Source of the DNA: an uncultured Paracoccus sp.
GTDB lineage: Bacteria; Pseudomonadota; Alphaproteobacteria; Rhodobacterales; Rhodobacteraceae
Length of the DNA stretch: 64,000 nt
Direction: 5' to 3'
Assembly (NCBI RefSeq): GCF_947487305.1
Contig: NZ_CANKWH010000007.1
Coordinates: forward strand, 62,001 to 126,000
Positions 47,256-57,240 of the stretch are shown piece by piece. How positions within the stretch are numbered: position 1 is the first letter of the stretch; each line of letters starts with the position of its first letter. A program made the position numbers and the translations under genes. Below the pieces are notes generated by a model that was not told the DNA's origin, did no database searches, and saw nothing but the letters and a program-made list of their open reading frames with translations.

Positions 47256-48122
47256 ATGCGTCTCGCTGTCACCGCCGCCGTGCTGGCCCTTGGGCTGGCC
47301 GGTTGTGCCCCTGAAACCGCTGTCCAACAGTCCGATCCCAACGATCCCCGCGAGTTGGCCACGCTGCCCGTCGGCGCAACCCCGGCCAACGAGGCGCAGA
47401 TCTATGCCGCCCGCAACGACATGTTGCCCGGTGGCAAGCCCTTCGTCATCCCGGCCGTGCGTCCCGCCTATCTGACCGAGCGCAACCGCCGCCAGCGCGT
47501 GCCCTATAATGGCCCCGAAGCGCCCGGCACGCTGGTCGTCGATCCCTATGCGCGCGTCCTCTACGACGTGTTGCCGGGTGGCGAGGCCATGCGCTTTGGC
47601 ATCGCGGTCGGCCGCGAGGGCAAGGGCTTTGCCGGCAATGCCACGATCCAGCGCAAGCAGGCCTGGCCCAGCTGGACGCCGACCGCCAACATGGTCCGCA
47701 CCGAACCCGAGCTTTATGCGCAATTCGCCGGCGGGGTGGCCGGTGGCCCGGAGAACCCGCTGGGGTCGCGGGCGCTGTACCTCTACCGTGGCGGCAAGGA
47801 CACCTATTACCGCATCCACGGCACCATGGACCCCTCGTCCATCGGCAAGGCGACCTCGGCCGGCTGCATCCGCCTGTTCAACCAGGACATCATGGACCTG
47901 TTCGACGAATCGCGCTTGGGCGATCCGGTGAAGGTCCGTTCGCAGGCCGAAAGCCTGCGGCTGGAAGGCCCGATGGTCAACACGCCCGAGGGCTACGTGG
48001 TCCCGGCCCGCGAGATGCAGGCTGCGACCGGCACCGCAGCTCCGGCTGCTGCCACCGCCGCACCGGCCGCGCAGACCGTATCCTTCGTCTCGCCGGTCGA
48101 AAGCGCCGTTCCCGGGAACTGA
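47256..48122 (+). CDS. L,D-transpeptidase (YkuD) lipoprotein
   Basis: The 288-residue protein has a lipoprotein signal (MRLAVTAAVLALGLAGCAP, lipobox LAGC). The YkuD catalytic domain spans about residues 90-235, with FGIAVGREGKGFAGNATI, YYRIHGTMDPSSIG, and the catalytic SAGCIRL. An Ala/Pro-rich C-terminal tail follows. It forms or remodels 3-3 cross-links, or anchors proteins to peptidoglycan, in the periplasm. GAAGGAAA precedes the ATG. An upstream start lacking a signal peptide is rejected. Its terminator follows. Confidence 0.93.
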   Translation: MRLAVTAAVLALGLAGCAPETAVQQSDPNDPRELATLPVGATPANEAQIYAARNDMLPGGKPFVIPAVRPAYLTERNRRQRVPYNGPEAPGTLVVDPYARVLYDVLPGGEAMRFGIAVGREGKGFAGNATIQRKQAWPSWTPTANMVRTEPELYAQFAGGVAGGPENPLGSRALYLYRGGKDTYYRIHGTMDPSSIGKATSAGCIRLFNQDIMDLFDESRLGDPVKVRSQAESLRLEGPMVNTPEGYVVPAREMQAATGTAAPAAATAAPAAQTVSFVSPVESAVPGN

Positions 48123-48151
48123 TCCTGACGCAGAGAGCGTCGACATGATCC

Positions 48152-48180
48152 AAGGCCCCGGCACAGCGCCGGGGCCTATT
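48152..48180 (+). terminator. Terminator of the L,D-transpeptidase gene
   Basis: AAGGCCCCGGC and GCCGGGGCCT pair around a 5-base loop, followed by ATTCATTT. It lies about 30 bases after the stop codon. Confidence 0.75.
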
Positions 48181-48247
48181 CATTTGCGTGTGCGGCTTTT
48201 CTGCGGCAAAGATGCGCCATGACCTCACCCTGCATCGCGAGGACCCG

Positions 48248-49108
48248 ATGCCGAACTTTGCCAAACTGGCCAAGGAATTGCTGTCCGAGGAAGAGCTTGC
48301 GCTGACGGACCGCGCCAGCAAGCCCGCCATCACCGCACTGGACGATGCCAGCCTGATGGCGCTGATCGCCGATCTAACGGGGCGCTTGGCCGGGGCGGAA
48401 ACCGCTGCAGCGACCGCAGGTGCGACCCCCGACGGGCCGTCCAAAGCCGACATCCTGAATGCCGCCCTCAGGCGCGCCCATGCCGACCGCCGGCGCCGGG
48501 GGCTAACCACCGATGGCGGGGCGCGATCCGCCGGCAAAGCGCCCGCTGGCGCGCCACGTGCGGCGACCGCAACGCCAAAGAAGCCGGCGGCCAAGGCCCC
48601 GGCAGGGCCCGGCAAGCGTCGCCCGGCGGGTCGCAAACCTGCCTCGAGCAAGCCCGACACCCGCACCACGCCACGGCGCGTGGTCAAGGCGAGGCCAAAG
48701 CCCGAGACCGCCGCGAGCGCAGCGACCGCCGCCGAAACGTCCGCAGCGGCAAAACCCACCCGTGCGCGCCCGGCGCAGCCGCGCAAGCCGAAGGCCGCGA
48801 CGACAACCGCCAAGCCCGCCAAGGTGACGCCGACCGTCGCCGAACTCGAGCAAGCCGCTGCCGCCAAGGAGGCGGCGAAGGCTGAGCGCAAGGCAGCGAA
48901 GAAGGCCGAGAAGCAGGCGGAGAAGGCGGCCCGCAAAGCCGAGAAGGAAGCCGAGAAGGCCAAGCTGAAAGCCGAGCGCAAGGCCGCCCGGAAGGCCGCG
49001 AAAAAGGCCGAGCGGCAGGCGGAGAAGGCCAAGGGCGGCAAGGCGAAATCAGACGCAGCAAAATCGGACGAGAAGAAGAAAAAGAAGAAGGCCAAGGACA
49101 AGGCCTGA
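48248..49108 (+). CDS. Lys/Ala/Pro-rich histone-H1-like protein
   Basis: The 286-residue protein has an N-terminal region of about 85 residues (NFAKLAKELLSEEELALTDR, SKADILNAALRRAHADRRRR). A long low-complexity basic region follows: Pro/Ala/Lys repeats (TPKKPAAKAPAG) up to about 200, then an Ala/Lys/Glu helix of repeating KAEKxAEKAxRKA and a terminal run of lysines. Such tails bind DNA or RNA non-specifically, like bacterial H1-type proteins. GAGG precedes the ATG. The N-terminal part was not recognised. The tail could instead be a coiled coil. Confidence 0.75.
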   Translation: MPNFAKLAKELLSEEELALTDRASKPAITALDDASLMALIADLTGRLAGAETAAATAGATPDGPSKADILNAALRRAHADRRRRGLTTDGGARSAGKAPAGAPRAATATPKKPAAKAPAGPGKRRPAGRKPASSKPDTRTTPRRVVKARPKPETAASAATAAETSAAAKPTRARPAQPRKPKAATTTAKPAKVTPTVAELEQAAAAKEAAKAERKAAKKAEKQAEKAARKAEKEAEKAKLKAERKAARKAAKKAERQAEKAKGGKAKSDAAKSDEKKKKKKAKDKA

Positions 49109-49199
49109 CCCCGCGTTCCGCCTGCCGATCGGAAATCCGGGCGTTTGCAATGGCGCCCGGCAATGCTAATCAGGCAAGGGGTTTTCTGTCAGGGGTCTG

Positions 49200-50120
49200 A
49201 TGCGTCAGTTTGCGTTGATCTGTGCCGTGCTGCTGCTTGCGGTGACAACTGCGGCGGCGCGCCCGGCGGTGGATGCCATCGTGGGCTATCCGCCGCCCAG
49301 AGAGCGCGAGAACCAGCGCTGCACCGATGACGGCCGCGACTGCGTGCGGCTGGAACACTATGTCGATGATGTCTGCAAGCTGATCGAGCGCAATGCCGCG
49401 CAGAACCAGCTGGACCCGAGTTTCCTGGCCCGCCTCCTGTGGAAGGAAAGCCGGTTCGAACCCAGCGCGGTCAGCCCCGCCGGGGCCATCGGCATCGCCC
49501 AGTTCATCCCCTCGACCGCCGAGCTTTACGATCTGGACGACCCGTTCAACCCGGCTCAGGCGATCTCGAAATCGGCCTGGTATCTGCGCCATCTGACCAA
49601 CATGTTCGGCAATATCGGACTGGCGGCAGTGGCCTATAATGGCGGCGAGAACCGGGCGGCGCGGTTCATCAACAGCAAGACCGTGCTGCCCTATGAGACG
49701 CAGGATTACGTCGAGTCGATCACCGGCCACAACGCCTGGCGCTGGCGCGACAACCCGCCGGGCGCCGAGGAATTGCAGCTGGCGCTGAACAAGGACCAGC
49801 CCTTCCGCGAGGCCTGCGTCGAGCTGGCCGGCAATCGTTCCCTGCGCGAGTTCACCCCCGAGCAGCGGGCCTTTCCCTGGGGCGTGATTCTGGCCAGCCA
49901 CCCCAGCCGCTCGGGCGCGCAGCAGCAGGTCACGCGGCTGAACCGCAGCCTGCGGCCGATCCTGCAGGGCAAGCAGATCGGCTATGTCAGGAAGCGCATG
50001 ACCGGATCGTCGCGCGCCGTCTATACGGCGCAGGTAGGCTATGACAGCCGGGCCGAGGCCAACGCCTTCTGTGTCATGCTGAAGCAGGTCGGCGGACGCT
50101 GCATCGTGCTGAAGAACTGA
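49200..50120 (+). CDS. Lytic transglycosylase (SLT domain)
   Basis: The 306-residue exported protein has a signal peptide (about 1-20, ending TAAA). An SLT domain follows with the catalytic Glu in LLWKESRFEPSAVSPAGAIGIAQFIPSTA (residues about 80-110), then IGLAAVAYNGGENRA. A C-terminal region (about 225-306) resembles SPOR-like repeats (FPWGVILASHPSRSGAQQQV, YTAQVGYDSRAEANAFC). It cleaves peptidoglycan glycan strands, possibly at division sites. It ends three bases before the convergent priA stop. Confidence 0.9.
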   Translation: MRQFALICAVLLLAVTTAAARPAVDAIVGYPPPRERENQRCTDDGRDCVRLEHYVDDVCKLIERNAAQNQLDPSFLARLLWKESRFEPSAVSPAGAIGIAQFIPSTAELYDLDDPFNPAQAISKSAWYLRHLTNMFGNIGLAAVAYNGGENRAARFINSKTVLPYETQDYVESITGHNAWRWRDNPPGAEELQLALNKDQPFREACVELAGNRSLREFTPEQRAFPWGVILASHPSRSGAQQQVTRLNRSLRPILQGKQIGYVRKRMTGSSRAVYTAQVGYDSRAEANAFCVMLKQVGGRCIVLKN

Positions 50121-50123
50121 GCC

Positions 50124-52331
50124 CTAGAAGAAACTCTGCGGATCGATGTCCACCGAGAGCCGCAGGTTGGTCGGCGGCTTGTGCGGGGCCAGCCAGTCGC
50201 TGATCGCCATCTGGATCGGCGCCTGCCGCGCGGCGCGGATCAGCATGCGCATGCGGTGGCGGCCACGGATGCGGGCGATGGGCGCGGGGGCTGGCCCCCA
50301 AAGCTCACAACCTGCATCGCGCAGGGGCGCGGCATGGCGGGCGAGGTGCTGGGCGAAATCGGCGACCACGCCCGGATCGGGATGCGAGAGGATGACCCCC
50401 GCCAGCCGGCCATATGGCGGCATCCCGGCGCCCTGCCGGCCAAGCGCCTCGGCATCCCAGAATCGTTCATCCTCGCCCGACAGGATGGCGCGGATGACCG
50501 GGTGGTCGGGCTGATGGGTCTGCAAGAGCGCCAGCCCCGGCGCATCGCCCGGCTGCCGCCCGGCCCGGCCCGCCACCTGCCGCATCAGCTGGAACGACCG
50601 TTCGGCCGCGCGCAGGTCGGCACCCTGCAGGCCCAGATCGGCATCGATGACGCCGACCAGCGTCAGGCGCGGGAAGTTGTGGCCCTTGGCGACGATCTGG
50701 GTGCCGATGATGATATCGGTCTTGCCGTTGGATATTTCCGCAATGGTCTCTTTCAGCGCCCGGGCTGAATGGAACAGGTCCGAGGAGAGGACCGTGGCGG
50801 TGGCGTCGGGAAAGCGGGCGGCGACCTCTTCGGCCAGACGCTCGACGCCCGGGCCGACCGGGGCCATGCGGCCCTCGACCTTGCAACTGGGGCAGGCGGT
50901 GGGGATGGGCTTCGTCTCGCCGCATTGGTGGCAGACGAGGCGGTTCTGGAAGCGGTGTTCCACCATCCGCGCATCGCATTGGTCGCAGCCGACCTGCTGG
51001 CCGCAGGCGCGGCAGACCGTCACCGGCGCATAGCCGCGGCGATTGATAAACAGCAGCGACTGTTCGCCCTTGGCCAGCCGCGCCTCGACCGCGCGGGCGA
51101 GCGTCGGCGAAATCCAGCGGCTGCCCGGCATCTCTTCGCCGCGTAGATCGATGGCGGCCATGTCAGGCAGTTCCGCCTCGCCATAGCGCGAGCGCAGGTC
51201 GAGGCGCTGGTATTTCCCGCTGGCCGCGTTCACCCAGCTTTCAAGGCTGGGCGTGGCCGAGGCCAGCACCACCTGCGCATCGCTGAGCGAGGCGCGCAGC
51301 ACCGCCATGTCGCGGGCGCTGTAGAAGACCACGTCTTCCTGCTTGTAGCTGCTGTCATGTTCCTCATCGACGACGATCAACCCGAGATCGCGGAAGGGCA
51401 GGAACAGGGCCGAGCGCGCGCCGACCACCAGCCCGACCTCGCCCCGCCCGGCCATGTGCCAGAGCCGGCGGCGTTCGGTGCGGGTGATGCCGCTGTGCCA
51501 TTCGCCGGGGCGGGCGCCAAAACGGGCTTCGACCCGGTCGAGAAACACGGCCGACAGCGCGATCTCGGGCAGAAGCACCAGCGCCTGACGCCCGGCCTTC
51601 AGGCATTCGGCCACCGCTTCCAGATAAACCTCGGTCTTGCCCGATCCGGTGACGCCGCGTAGCAGCGTGGTGCCATAGCGCCCGCCGGCAATGGCCCGGC
51701 GCAGCACATCCGCCGCCGCCTGCTGGTCCGTGGCCAGGGGCTTGCCGAGCCGGTCGGGATCGAGGCGCGGATAGGGCAGATCGCGCGGGGCGGCCATCTC
51801 GGCCAGCGTGCCCGCAGCCACCAACCCCTTGACGACCGAGGTGCCGACCCCGGCCAGTTGCGCCAGTTCCGAGGGCGCGAAGCTCGCCCCGCCGTAATCG
51901 GCCAGCACCTGCATCACCCGCGCCCGCGCCTCGGTCATCCGCTCGGGCGGATCGCCGGCCAGCGTGATCACCCGCCGCTCGGCGGTCGGACGGTCAAGAT
52001 CGGGGGCGCGGGTCGCCATGCGCAGCATCAAGGGCAAGGGCGTCAGGGTGTAATCGCCGGCGCGGGCGAGAAATTCGAGAAAGTCTGGCGCCAGCGGCTC
52101 GGCCTCGAGCCCGCGGATCACCGGGCGCAGCTTGGCGGCATCGAAGCCGCCCAGCCCCTCGCCCCAGACCACGCCCAGCACCCGGCGCGGACCCAGCGGG
52201 CAGAGGACCAGCTGCCCGGTCGCCACGCCCCCCTCGGGCGCGAGATAGTCGAGCACGCCCACGGGCTCGGTCGTCAGCACCGCGATGCGGTGGCCGACAG
52301 GGAAGAAGCGGGGTTCGGGAAGCAGCGTCAT
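50124..52331 (-). CDS. priA: Primosomal replication-restart helicase PriA
   Basis: The 735-residue helicase has the N-terminal 3'-DNA-binding domain (VGVLDYLAPEGG), Walker A LLRGVTGSGKTEVYLEAV near 220, the DEEH box (LIVVDEEHDSSYKQ), a zinc cluster (CRACGQQVGCDQCDARM, CHQCGE, CPSC; eight Cys), GTQIVAKGHNFPRL and QVAGRAGR. It reloads the replisome at stalled forks. Length matches the family. Confidence 0.97.
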   Translation of the reverse strand: MTLLPEPRFFPVGHRIAVLTTEPVGVLDYLAPEGGVATGQLVLCPLGPRRVLGVVWGEGLGGFDAAKLRPVIRGLEAEPLAPDFLEFLARAGDYTLTPLPLMLRMATRAPDLDRPTAERRVITLAGDPPERMTEARARVMQVLADYGGASFAPSELAQLAGVGTSVVKGLVAAGTLAEMAAPRDLPYPRLDPDRLGKPLATDQQAAADVLRRAIAGGRYGTTLLRGVTGSGKTEVYLEAVAECLKAGRQALVLLPEIALSAVFLDRVEARFGARPGEWHSGITRTERRRLWHMAGRGEVGLVVGARSALFLPFRDLGLIVVDEEHDSSYKQEDVVFYSARDMAVLRASLSDAQVVLASATPSLESWVNAASGKYQRLDLRSRYGEAELPDMAAIDLRGEEMPGSRWISPTLARAVEARLAKGEQSLLFINRRGYAPVTVCRACGQQVGCDQCDARMVEHRFQNRLVCHQCGETKPIPTACPSCKVEGRMAPVGPGVERLAEEVAARFPDATATVLSSDLFHSARALKETIAEISNGKTDIIIGTQIVAKGHNFPRLTLVGVIDADLGLQGADLRAAERSFQLMRQVAGRAGRQPGDAPGLALLQTHQPDHPVIRAILSGEDERFWDAEALGRQGAGMPPYGRLAGVILSHPDPGVVADFAQHLARHAAPLRDAGCELWGPAPAPIARIRGRHRMRMLIRAARQAPIQMAISDWLAPHKPPTNLRLSVDIDPQSFF

Positions 52332-52667
52332 GACGCGCTATAAAGGCGATGAGCGGGGGCGAGTTCAAGAGCCGAGGGAAGGGCCGGCGGACGACCGCGG
52401 GCATCCGCTGCCGGCGTTTCGTGGACGCGGTTTATGGTGCCAGTATATCGAACGGTTGTTCGGCGCGGGACGGCAAGAAAGCGGACGCCCGGGGGGCGGT
52501 CGTCCGCTGGCCCGGCGGCACTGCGTGCCTTGCTCCGGGCCGGGACTGTAAGATCGGCGGGTCGGGCGCGGCCCGTGCTGGTCGCACGGGCCAAGGGTCA
52601 GCCACCCTTTCCGCCGCCCTGCCTTTGCGGTATCACCGCCCCAACCCCAAGCATGAGGAGCGCCGCC
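52332..52667. other. Non-coding gap between priA and the transaldolase-family gene
   Basis: No gene with family-like sequence was seen. It contains the perfect 9-bp hairpin GGCCCGTGC-TGGTC-GCACGGGCC at 52570-52592, without a T-run, about 75 bases before the next start codon. It may be a leader structure or a weak terminator. The divergent promoters of priA and the aldolase-family gene must also lie here. Confidence 0.5.
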
Positions 52668-53321
52668 ATGAAATTCTTCGTCGATACCGCCGATGTTGCC
52701 GCCATCAAGGAACTGAACGATCTGGGCATGGTCGATGGTGTGACCACCAACCCCTCGCTGATCCTGAAATCCGGCCGCGACATCATCGAAGTGACCAAGG
52801 AAATCTGCGACATGGTCGAGGGCCCGGTCTCGGCCGAAGTGGTCGCCGAGAAGGCCGAGGACATGATCCGCGAGGGCACCAAGCTGGCCGCGATCGCGCC
52901 GAACATCGCCATCAAGGTGCCGCTGACCTGGGACGGGCTGAAGGCCTGCCGCCATTTCTCGGATGCCGGTCACATGGTCAACGTGACCCTGTGCTTCAGT
53001 CCGGCGCAGGCGATCCTGGCCGCCAAGGCCGGCGCCACCTTCATCAGCCCGTTCATCGGCCGGCTGGACGACATCCATCTGGACGGCGTCGACCTGATCG
53101 CCGATATCCGCGAGATCTATGACAATTACGGCTACGAGACGCAGATCCTTGCCGCCTCGATCCGTTCAGTCAACCACATCATCGAGGTGGGCAAGATCGG
53201 GACTGACGTAATTACCGCACCTCCGAGCGTAATCAAGGCGATGATCAACCATCCCTTGACCGACAAGGGCCTCGCACAGTTCAATGAGGACTGGGCAAAG
53301 ACCGGTCAGAAGATCGGCTGA
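52668..53321 (+). CDS. tal: Transaldolase/fructose-6-phosphate aldolase family enzyme
   Basis: The 217-residue protein belongs to the short transaldolase group. It shows [26 protein letters not shown], the Schiff-base Lys83 in [24 protein letters not shown], and [11 protein letters not shown]. Short members are either transaldolases (pentose phosphate pathway) or fructose-6-phosphate aldolases; sequence alone does not decide. TGAGGAG lies 9 bases before the ATG. Confidence 0.9.
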   Translation: MKFFVDTADVAAIKELNDLGMVDGVTTNPSLILKSGRDIIEVTKEICDMVEGPVSAEVVAEKAEDMIREGTKLAAIAPNIAIKVPLTWDGLKACRHFSDAGHMVNVTLCFSPAQAILAAKAGATFISPFIGRLDDIHLDGVDLIADIREIYDNYGYETQILAASIRSVNHIIEVGKIGTDVITAPPSVIKAMINHPLTDKGLAQFNEDWAKTGQKIG

Positions 53322-53357
53322 GACCGCGCAGGAAGCGCGGCAAACGAGGGCAGAAGC

Positions 53358-54037
53358 ATGAGTGCAGTTCTGGACGACGTGACGCGCGAAAAACTGTTGG
53401 CCGATCCGTCGGTCCTGCTGGGCGACCGCGATCTCATGCGGGCGCTGGTGGCGGCGCGCGAGGCGGAGGTCGGTCACAATGTGATCGACATTCGCGGCCG
53501 CGCGATGGAGGCGCTGGAGACGCGCCTCGACCGGCTTGAGGTCGCTCATGAAAGCGTGATCTCGGCCGCCTTCGACAACCAGTCGGGCATGGCGGTGATC
53601 CACCGCGCGGTTCTGGCGCTGCTGGAGCCGCAGGATGCCGCCGGCTTCGTCGAGAACCTGCAGGCCGAGGTCGCGCCGCTGTTGCGCGTCGACACGTTGC
53701 GGCTGGTCTTTGAAAGCGACGAACCGCAGCCCGGCCTGCCGGACCAGATCATCCTTGCCCCCAAGGGCGCGGTGGCGCGGCTGATCGCCGGGGGACGTCG
53801 CAATCCGCGCGGCGACGACATAATCCTGCGCAAGGCCGCCGCCATCAGCCAGACGGTGCACGGCATGGACGTGGCGTCCGAGGCACTGATCCCGCTGGAT
53901 CTGGGCCCGGATCATCCCCCGGCGCTCCTGCTGATGGGCAGCGCCGAGCCGGGGCGGTTCTCGCCCGCGCATGGCACCGACCTTCTGCGCTTCTTCGGGC
54001 AGGTGTTCCGGCTGACGCTGATGGGCTGGCTGCGCGA

Positions 54038-54041
<4 letters not shown>
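53358..54041 (+). CDS. DUF484 family protein
   Basis: The 227-residue protein has an N-terminal helix pair (VLLGDRDLMRALVAAREAEVGHNVIDIRGRA, with the L-x-D-x-x-L pattern) and a GAF-like C-terminal domain (LRLVFESDEPQP, PALLLMGSAEPGRFSPAHGTDLLRFFGQVF), both characteristic of DUF484. In many proteobacteria DUF484 genes sit next to xerC, as here with a four-base overlap. Function is unproven, probably linked to recombination or replication. Confidence 0.9.
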
Positions 54042-54973
<932 letters not shown>

Positions 54974-55058
54974 CGGCGGGGCGGGAACTGACAGCACCCT
55001 CTGGCATTTTCCCGGTCAACCGCCCACATAGTGGGTCAAACTCAGGAAAGGACGCGCG

Positions 55059-55634
55059 ATGAGCAATCACGCCATCTTCAACCGACCCATGGATGCCCCG
55101 ATCCCCGCGGGCTATGACGAGGCCATTTTCGGCATGGGCTGCTATTGGGGGATCGAGCGGCTATTCTGGAAGCAGGACGGTGTCTGGCTGACCGAAGTGG
55201 GCTTTTCCGGCGGTCAGGTCGAGAATCCAACCTATCGGCAGGTCTGCGCGGGCAATACCGGCCATGCCGAGGTCGTGCGCGTGGTCTATGACAGTTCGCG
55301 CATCAGCTATGAGCATCTGCTGCAGCTCTTCTGGGAAAACCACGATCCCACGCAGGGCAACCGGCAGGGCAACGATGTGGGCAGCCAGTATCGCAGCCTG
55401 ATCGTCGCCATGAACCCCAGTCAGCGCACCGCCGCCGAGGCCTCGATGATAGATTATGGCAACCGGCTGGCGGTCGAGGGTTATGGCAAGGTCACAACCC
55501 AGGTCATCGACAAGGTGCCCTTCTGGCCCGCCGAAGAGGCGCATCAGCAATATCTGCACAAGAACCCGAACGGGTATTGCGCGATGAAGGGCACCGGCGT
55601 CGCCTGCGCCCTGCCGAATCCGGCAGGTCTCTGA
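55059..55634 (+). CDS. msrA: Peptide-methionine (S)-S-oxide reductase MsrA
   Basis: The 191-residue enzyme repairs S-sulfoxides of methionine with thioredoxin. The catalytic motif GMGCYWGIERLFW has Cys28, with Tyr in place of the more common Phe. VGFSGGQVENPTYRQVCAGNTGHAEVV is the family core. Resolving-type cysteines are Cys174 and Cys183. Its stop overlaps the prmA start by one base. Confidence 0.94.
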   Translation: MSNHAIFNRPMDAPIPAGYDEAIFGMGCYWGIERLFWKQDGVWLTEVGFSGGQVENPTYRQVCAGNTGHAEVVRVVYDSSRISYEHLLQLFWENHDPTQGNRQGNDVGSQYRSLIVAMNPSQRTAAEASMIDYGNRLAVEGYGKVTTQVIDKVPFWPAEEAHQQYLHKNPNGYCAMKGTGVACALPNPAGL

Positions 55635-56506
55635 TGCCGACCTGGACGGCCCTGACCCATACGGCGGGTCACGCGCGCGCGGCGGCACTGGCCGAGGCCT
55701 GCGAGGAGGTGCTGGAGCCCGAACCCGTCGGCTCCGGCGTCTTCGAGATCGAGGACGGCAAGGACCGGTGGGAGGTCGGTGTCTATTTCACCGAGGCCCC
55801 CGACGAGGTGGCGCTGGCGCTGCTGGCCGCCGCGCATGAGGCCGAGCCTTTCGTCATCTCGGAACTGCCCGAGGTCGACTGGGTCGCCAAAGTCAAGCGC
55901 GAGCTGTCACCGGTTCATGCCGGGCGCTTCTGGGTCCATGGCAGCCATGATGCGGACACCATCCCCGAGGGGGTCGAGCCGCTGTGGATCGAGGCTGCCA
56001 TGGCCTTCGGTACCGGCCATCACGGCACGACCAAGGGCTGCCTTGAAGCCGCAGACCGGTTGCAGGTCGCGGGCTTTGACCCCAAGCGCATCGCCGATAT
56101 CGGCTGCGGCACGGCGGTGCTGGCCATGGGGGCAGCGCGGCTTTGGCCGGTGACGGTGTTGGCCAGCGATATCGATCCGATCGCGGTTGATACCGCCGCC
56201 GCCAATGTCATCGCCAACGGGCTGGACGGCCGGGTCGTCTGCATCGAGGCCGTGGGCTTCGATCACCCGATGCTGGACGAGGGCGAACCCTTCGATCTGG
56301 TCTTTGCCAATATCCTGAAACAGCCGCTGATCGACCTTGCGCCGCATATGCACAGGCATGTGGCGCATGGCGGCAGGATCATCCTGTCGGGCATCCTGAA
56401 CGAACAGGGTGACGAGGTGATCGCGGCCTATGAGGGGCAGGCCTTCACGCTCGAGCGCCGCGATGAGCTGGGAGAGTGGACCACGCTGACCATGCGGCGC
56501 GGCTGA
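55634..56506 (+). CDS. prmA: Ribosomal protein L11 methyltransferase
   Basis: The 290-residue SAM enzyme methylates lysines of L11. The C-terminal catalytic domain has FGTGHHGTTKGCLEA, the SAM motif IADIGCGTAVLAMGAARL near 160, and the NILKQPLIDLAPHM motif. The start ATG at MPTWTALTH overlaps the msrA stop (TGATG), which implies re-initiation. An in-frame ATG 19 codons earlier lies within msrA and is rejected. Confidence 0.93.
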   Translation: MPTWTALTHTAGHARAAALAEACEEVLEPEPVGSGVFEIEDGKDRWEVGVYFTEAPDEVALALLAAAHEAEPFVISELPEVDWVAKVKRELSPVHAGRFWVHGSHDADTIPEGVEPLWIEAAMAFGTGHHGTTKGCLEAADRLQVAGFDPKRIADIGCGTAVLAMGAARLWPVTVLASDIDPIAVDTAAANVIANGLDGRVVCIEAVGFDHPMLDEGEPFDLVFANILKQPLIDLAPHMHRHVAHGGRIILSGILNEQGDEVIAAYEGQAFTLERRDELGEWTTLTMRRG

Positions 56507-56526
56507 TTAGGCCCGCTTCAGACATG

Positions 56527-56561
56527 CAAAAACCCCCGTTGCCACCGCATCGGGGGTTTTT
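56527..56561. terminator. Bidirectional terminator between prmA and the DUF1127 gene
   Basis: AAAAACCCCCG and CGGGGGTTTTT form an 11-base stem with a 12-base loop, giving A/T tails in both directions. It serves the two converging genes. Confidence 0.88.
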
Positions 56562-56602
56562 CATTGGCCCGTTTACCCCGGGACCGGGCGGGACTGCACG
56601 GC

Positions 56603-56797
56603 TCAGAAGCGGCGCGCGATCCGCTCGATATCGCCACGGCAGAGGCCGATATCGTTCAGTTCGTGATCCGACAGGCGGCTCAGCGAGTTGCGCGTCACGC
56701 GCGTGTCGTTCCAGGCGGTCAGGCGCTCGAGCACCCAGGCGAAAATGCCGGTGGAGTGCGAGGCAGTGGCCATGCGGTTCATGTCAATCGCGGACAT
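56603..56797 (-). CDS. DUF1127 small protein
   Basis: The 64-residue protein ends with the DUF1127 core LSRLSDHELNDIGLCRGDIERIARRF. Such Arg-rich short proteins in alphaproteobacteria are linked to stress, phosphate or RNA-based regulation; in Rhodobacter one binds RNA and is encoded with sRNAs. AAAGGTG precedes the ATG. Two palindromes lie upstream. A 3' UTR of about 75 bases to the shared terminator could release a small RNA, though no conserved motif was recognised. Confidence 0.88.
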   Translation of the reverse strand: MSAIDMNRMATASHSTGIFAWVLERLTAWNDTRVTRNSLSRLSDHELNDIGLCRGDIERIARRF

Positions 56798-56840
56798 CGT
56801 GTCACCTTTTTCAGTTCATCTGCCCGCGTATCGGGCTGTT

Positions 56841-56920
56841 TCGGTATACCGATGCAAATAGATTTTGCAGATGCAGAAAACCATCCACAAGAATGCAGGG
56901 CTGATATGCAGACACTGCAT
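56841..56920. promoter_or_regulatory. Palindromes in the DUF1127/larA intergenic region
   Basis: The 443-base gap between the DUF1127 gene and the LarA homologue holds the perfect palindrome TCGGTATACCGA (56841-56852) and ATGCAG-ACA-CTGCAT (56906-56920), with further TGCAG direct repeats nearby. They could be operators for either divergent gene. No regulator could be assigned, and no other gene was seen in the rest of the gap. Confidence 0.45.
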
Positions 56921-57240
56921 AAAACCCCAATATTGTTGACGTTTTCTTGATGCTGCGCTGCCGCATAGGGCGGGCGGAGTGACTGGCAAATCGCAGGCTG
57001 ATCCACACACAATGCCTGACTTTCAGGCGAACCGCCCGATCCCCTGATGCGAGGTGGTGCGTTGTCGCAGCTCGGTGATCCGCTGCCCTCGGGATCCGTT
57101 GACCACGCGCCAAGCTGCGACAGGGCAAGAATCATCCCGGGGACGAGCTCGAATGCACCATCTCCGCACTGCCGGACCGGGTTGGACAATCACCCTTCGA
57201 GGGGTCAGTGTGACCCCGAAGCGGACCAAGGGAGCGTGAC

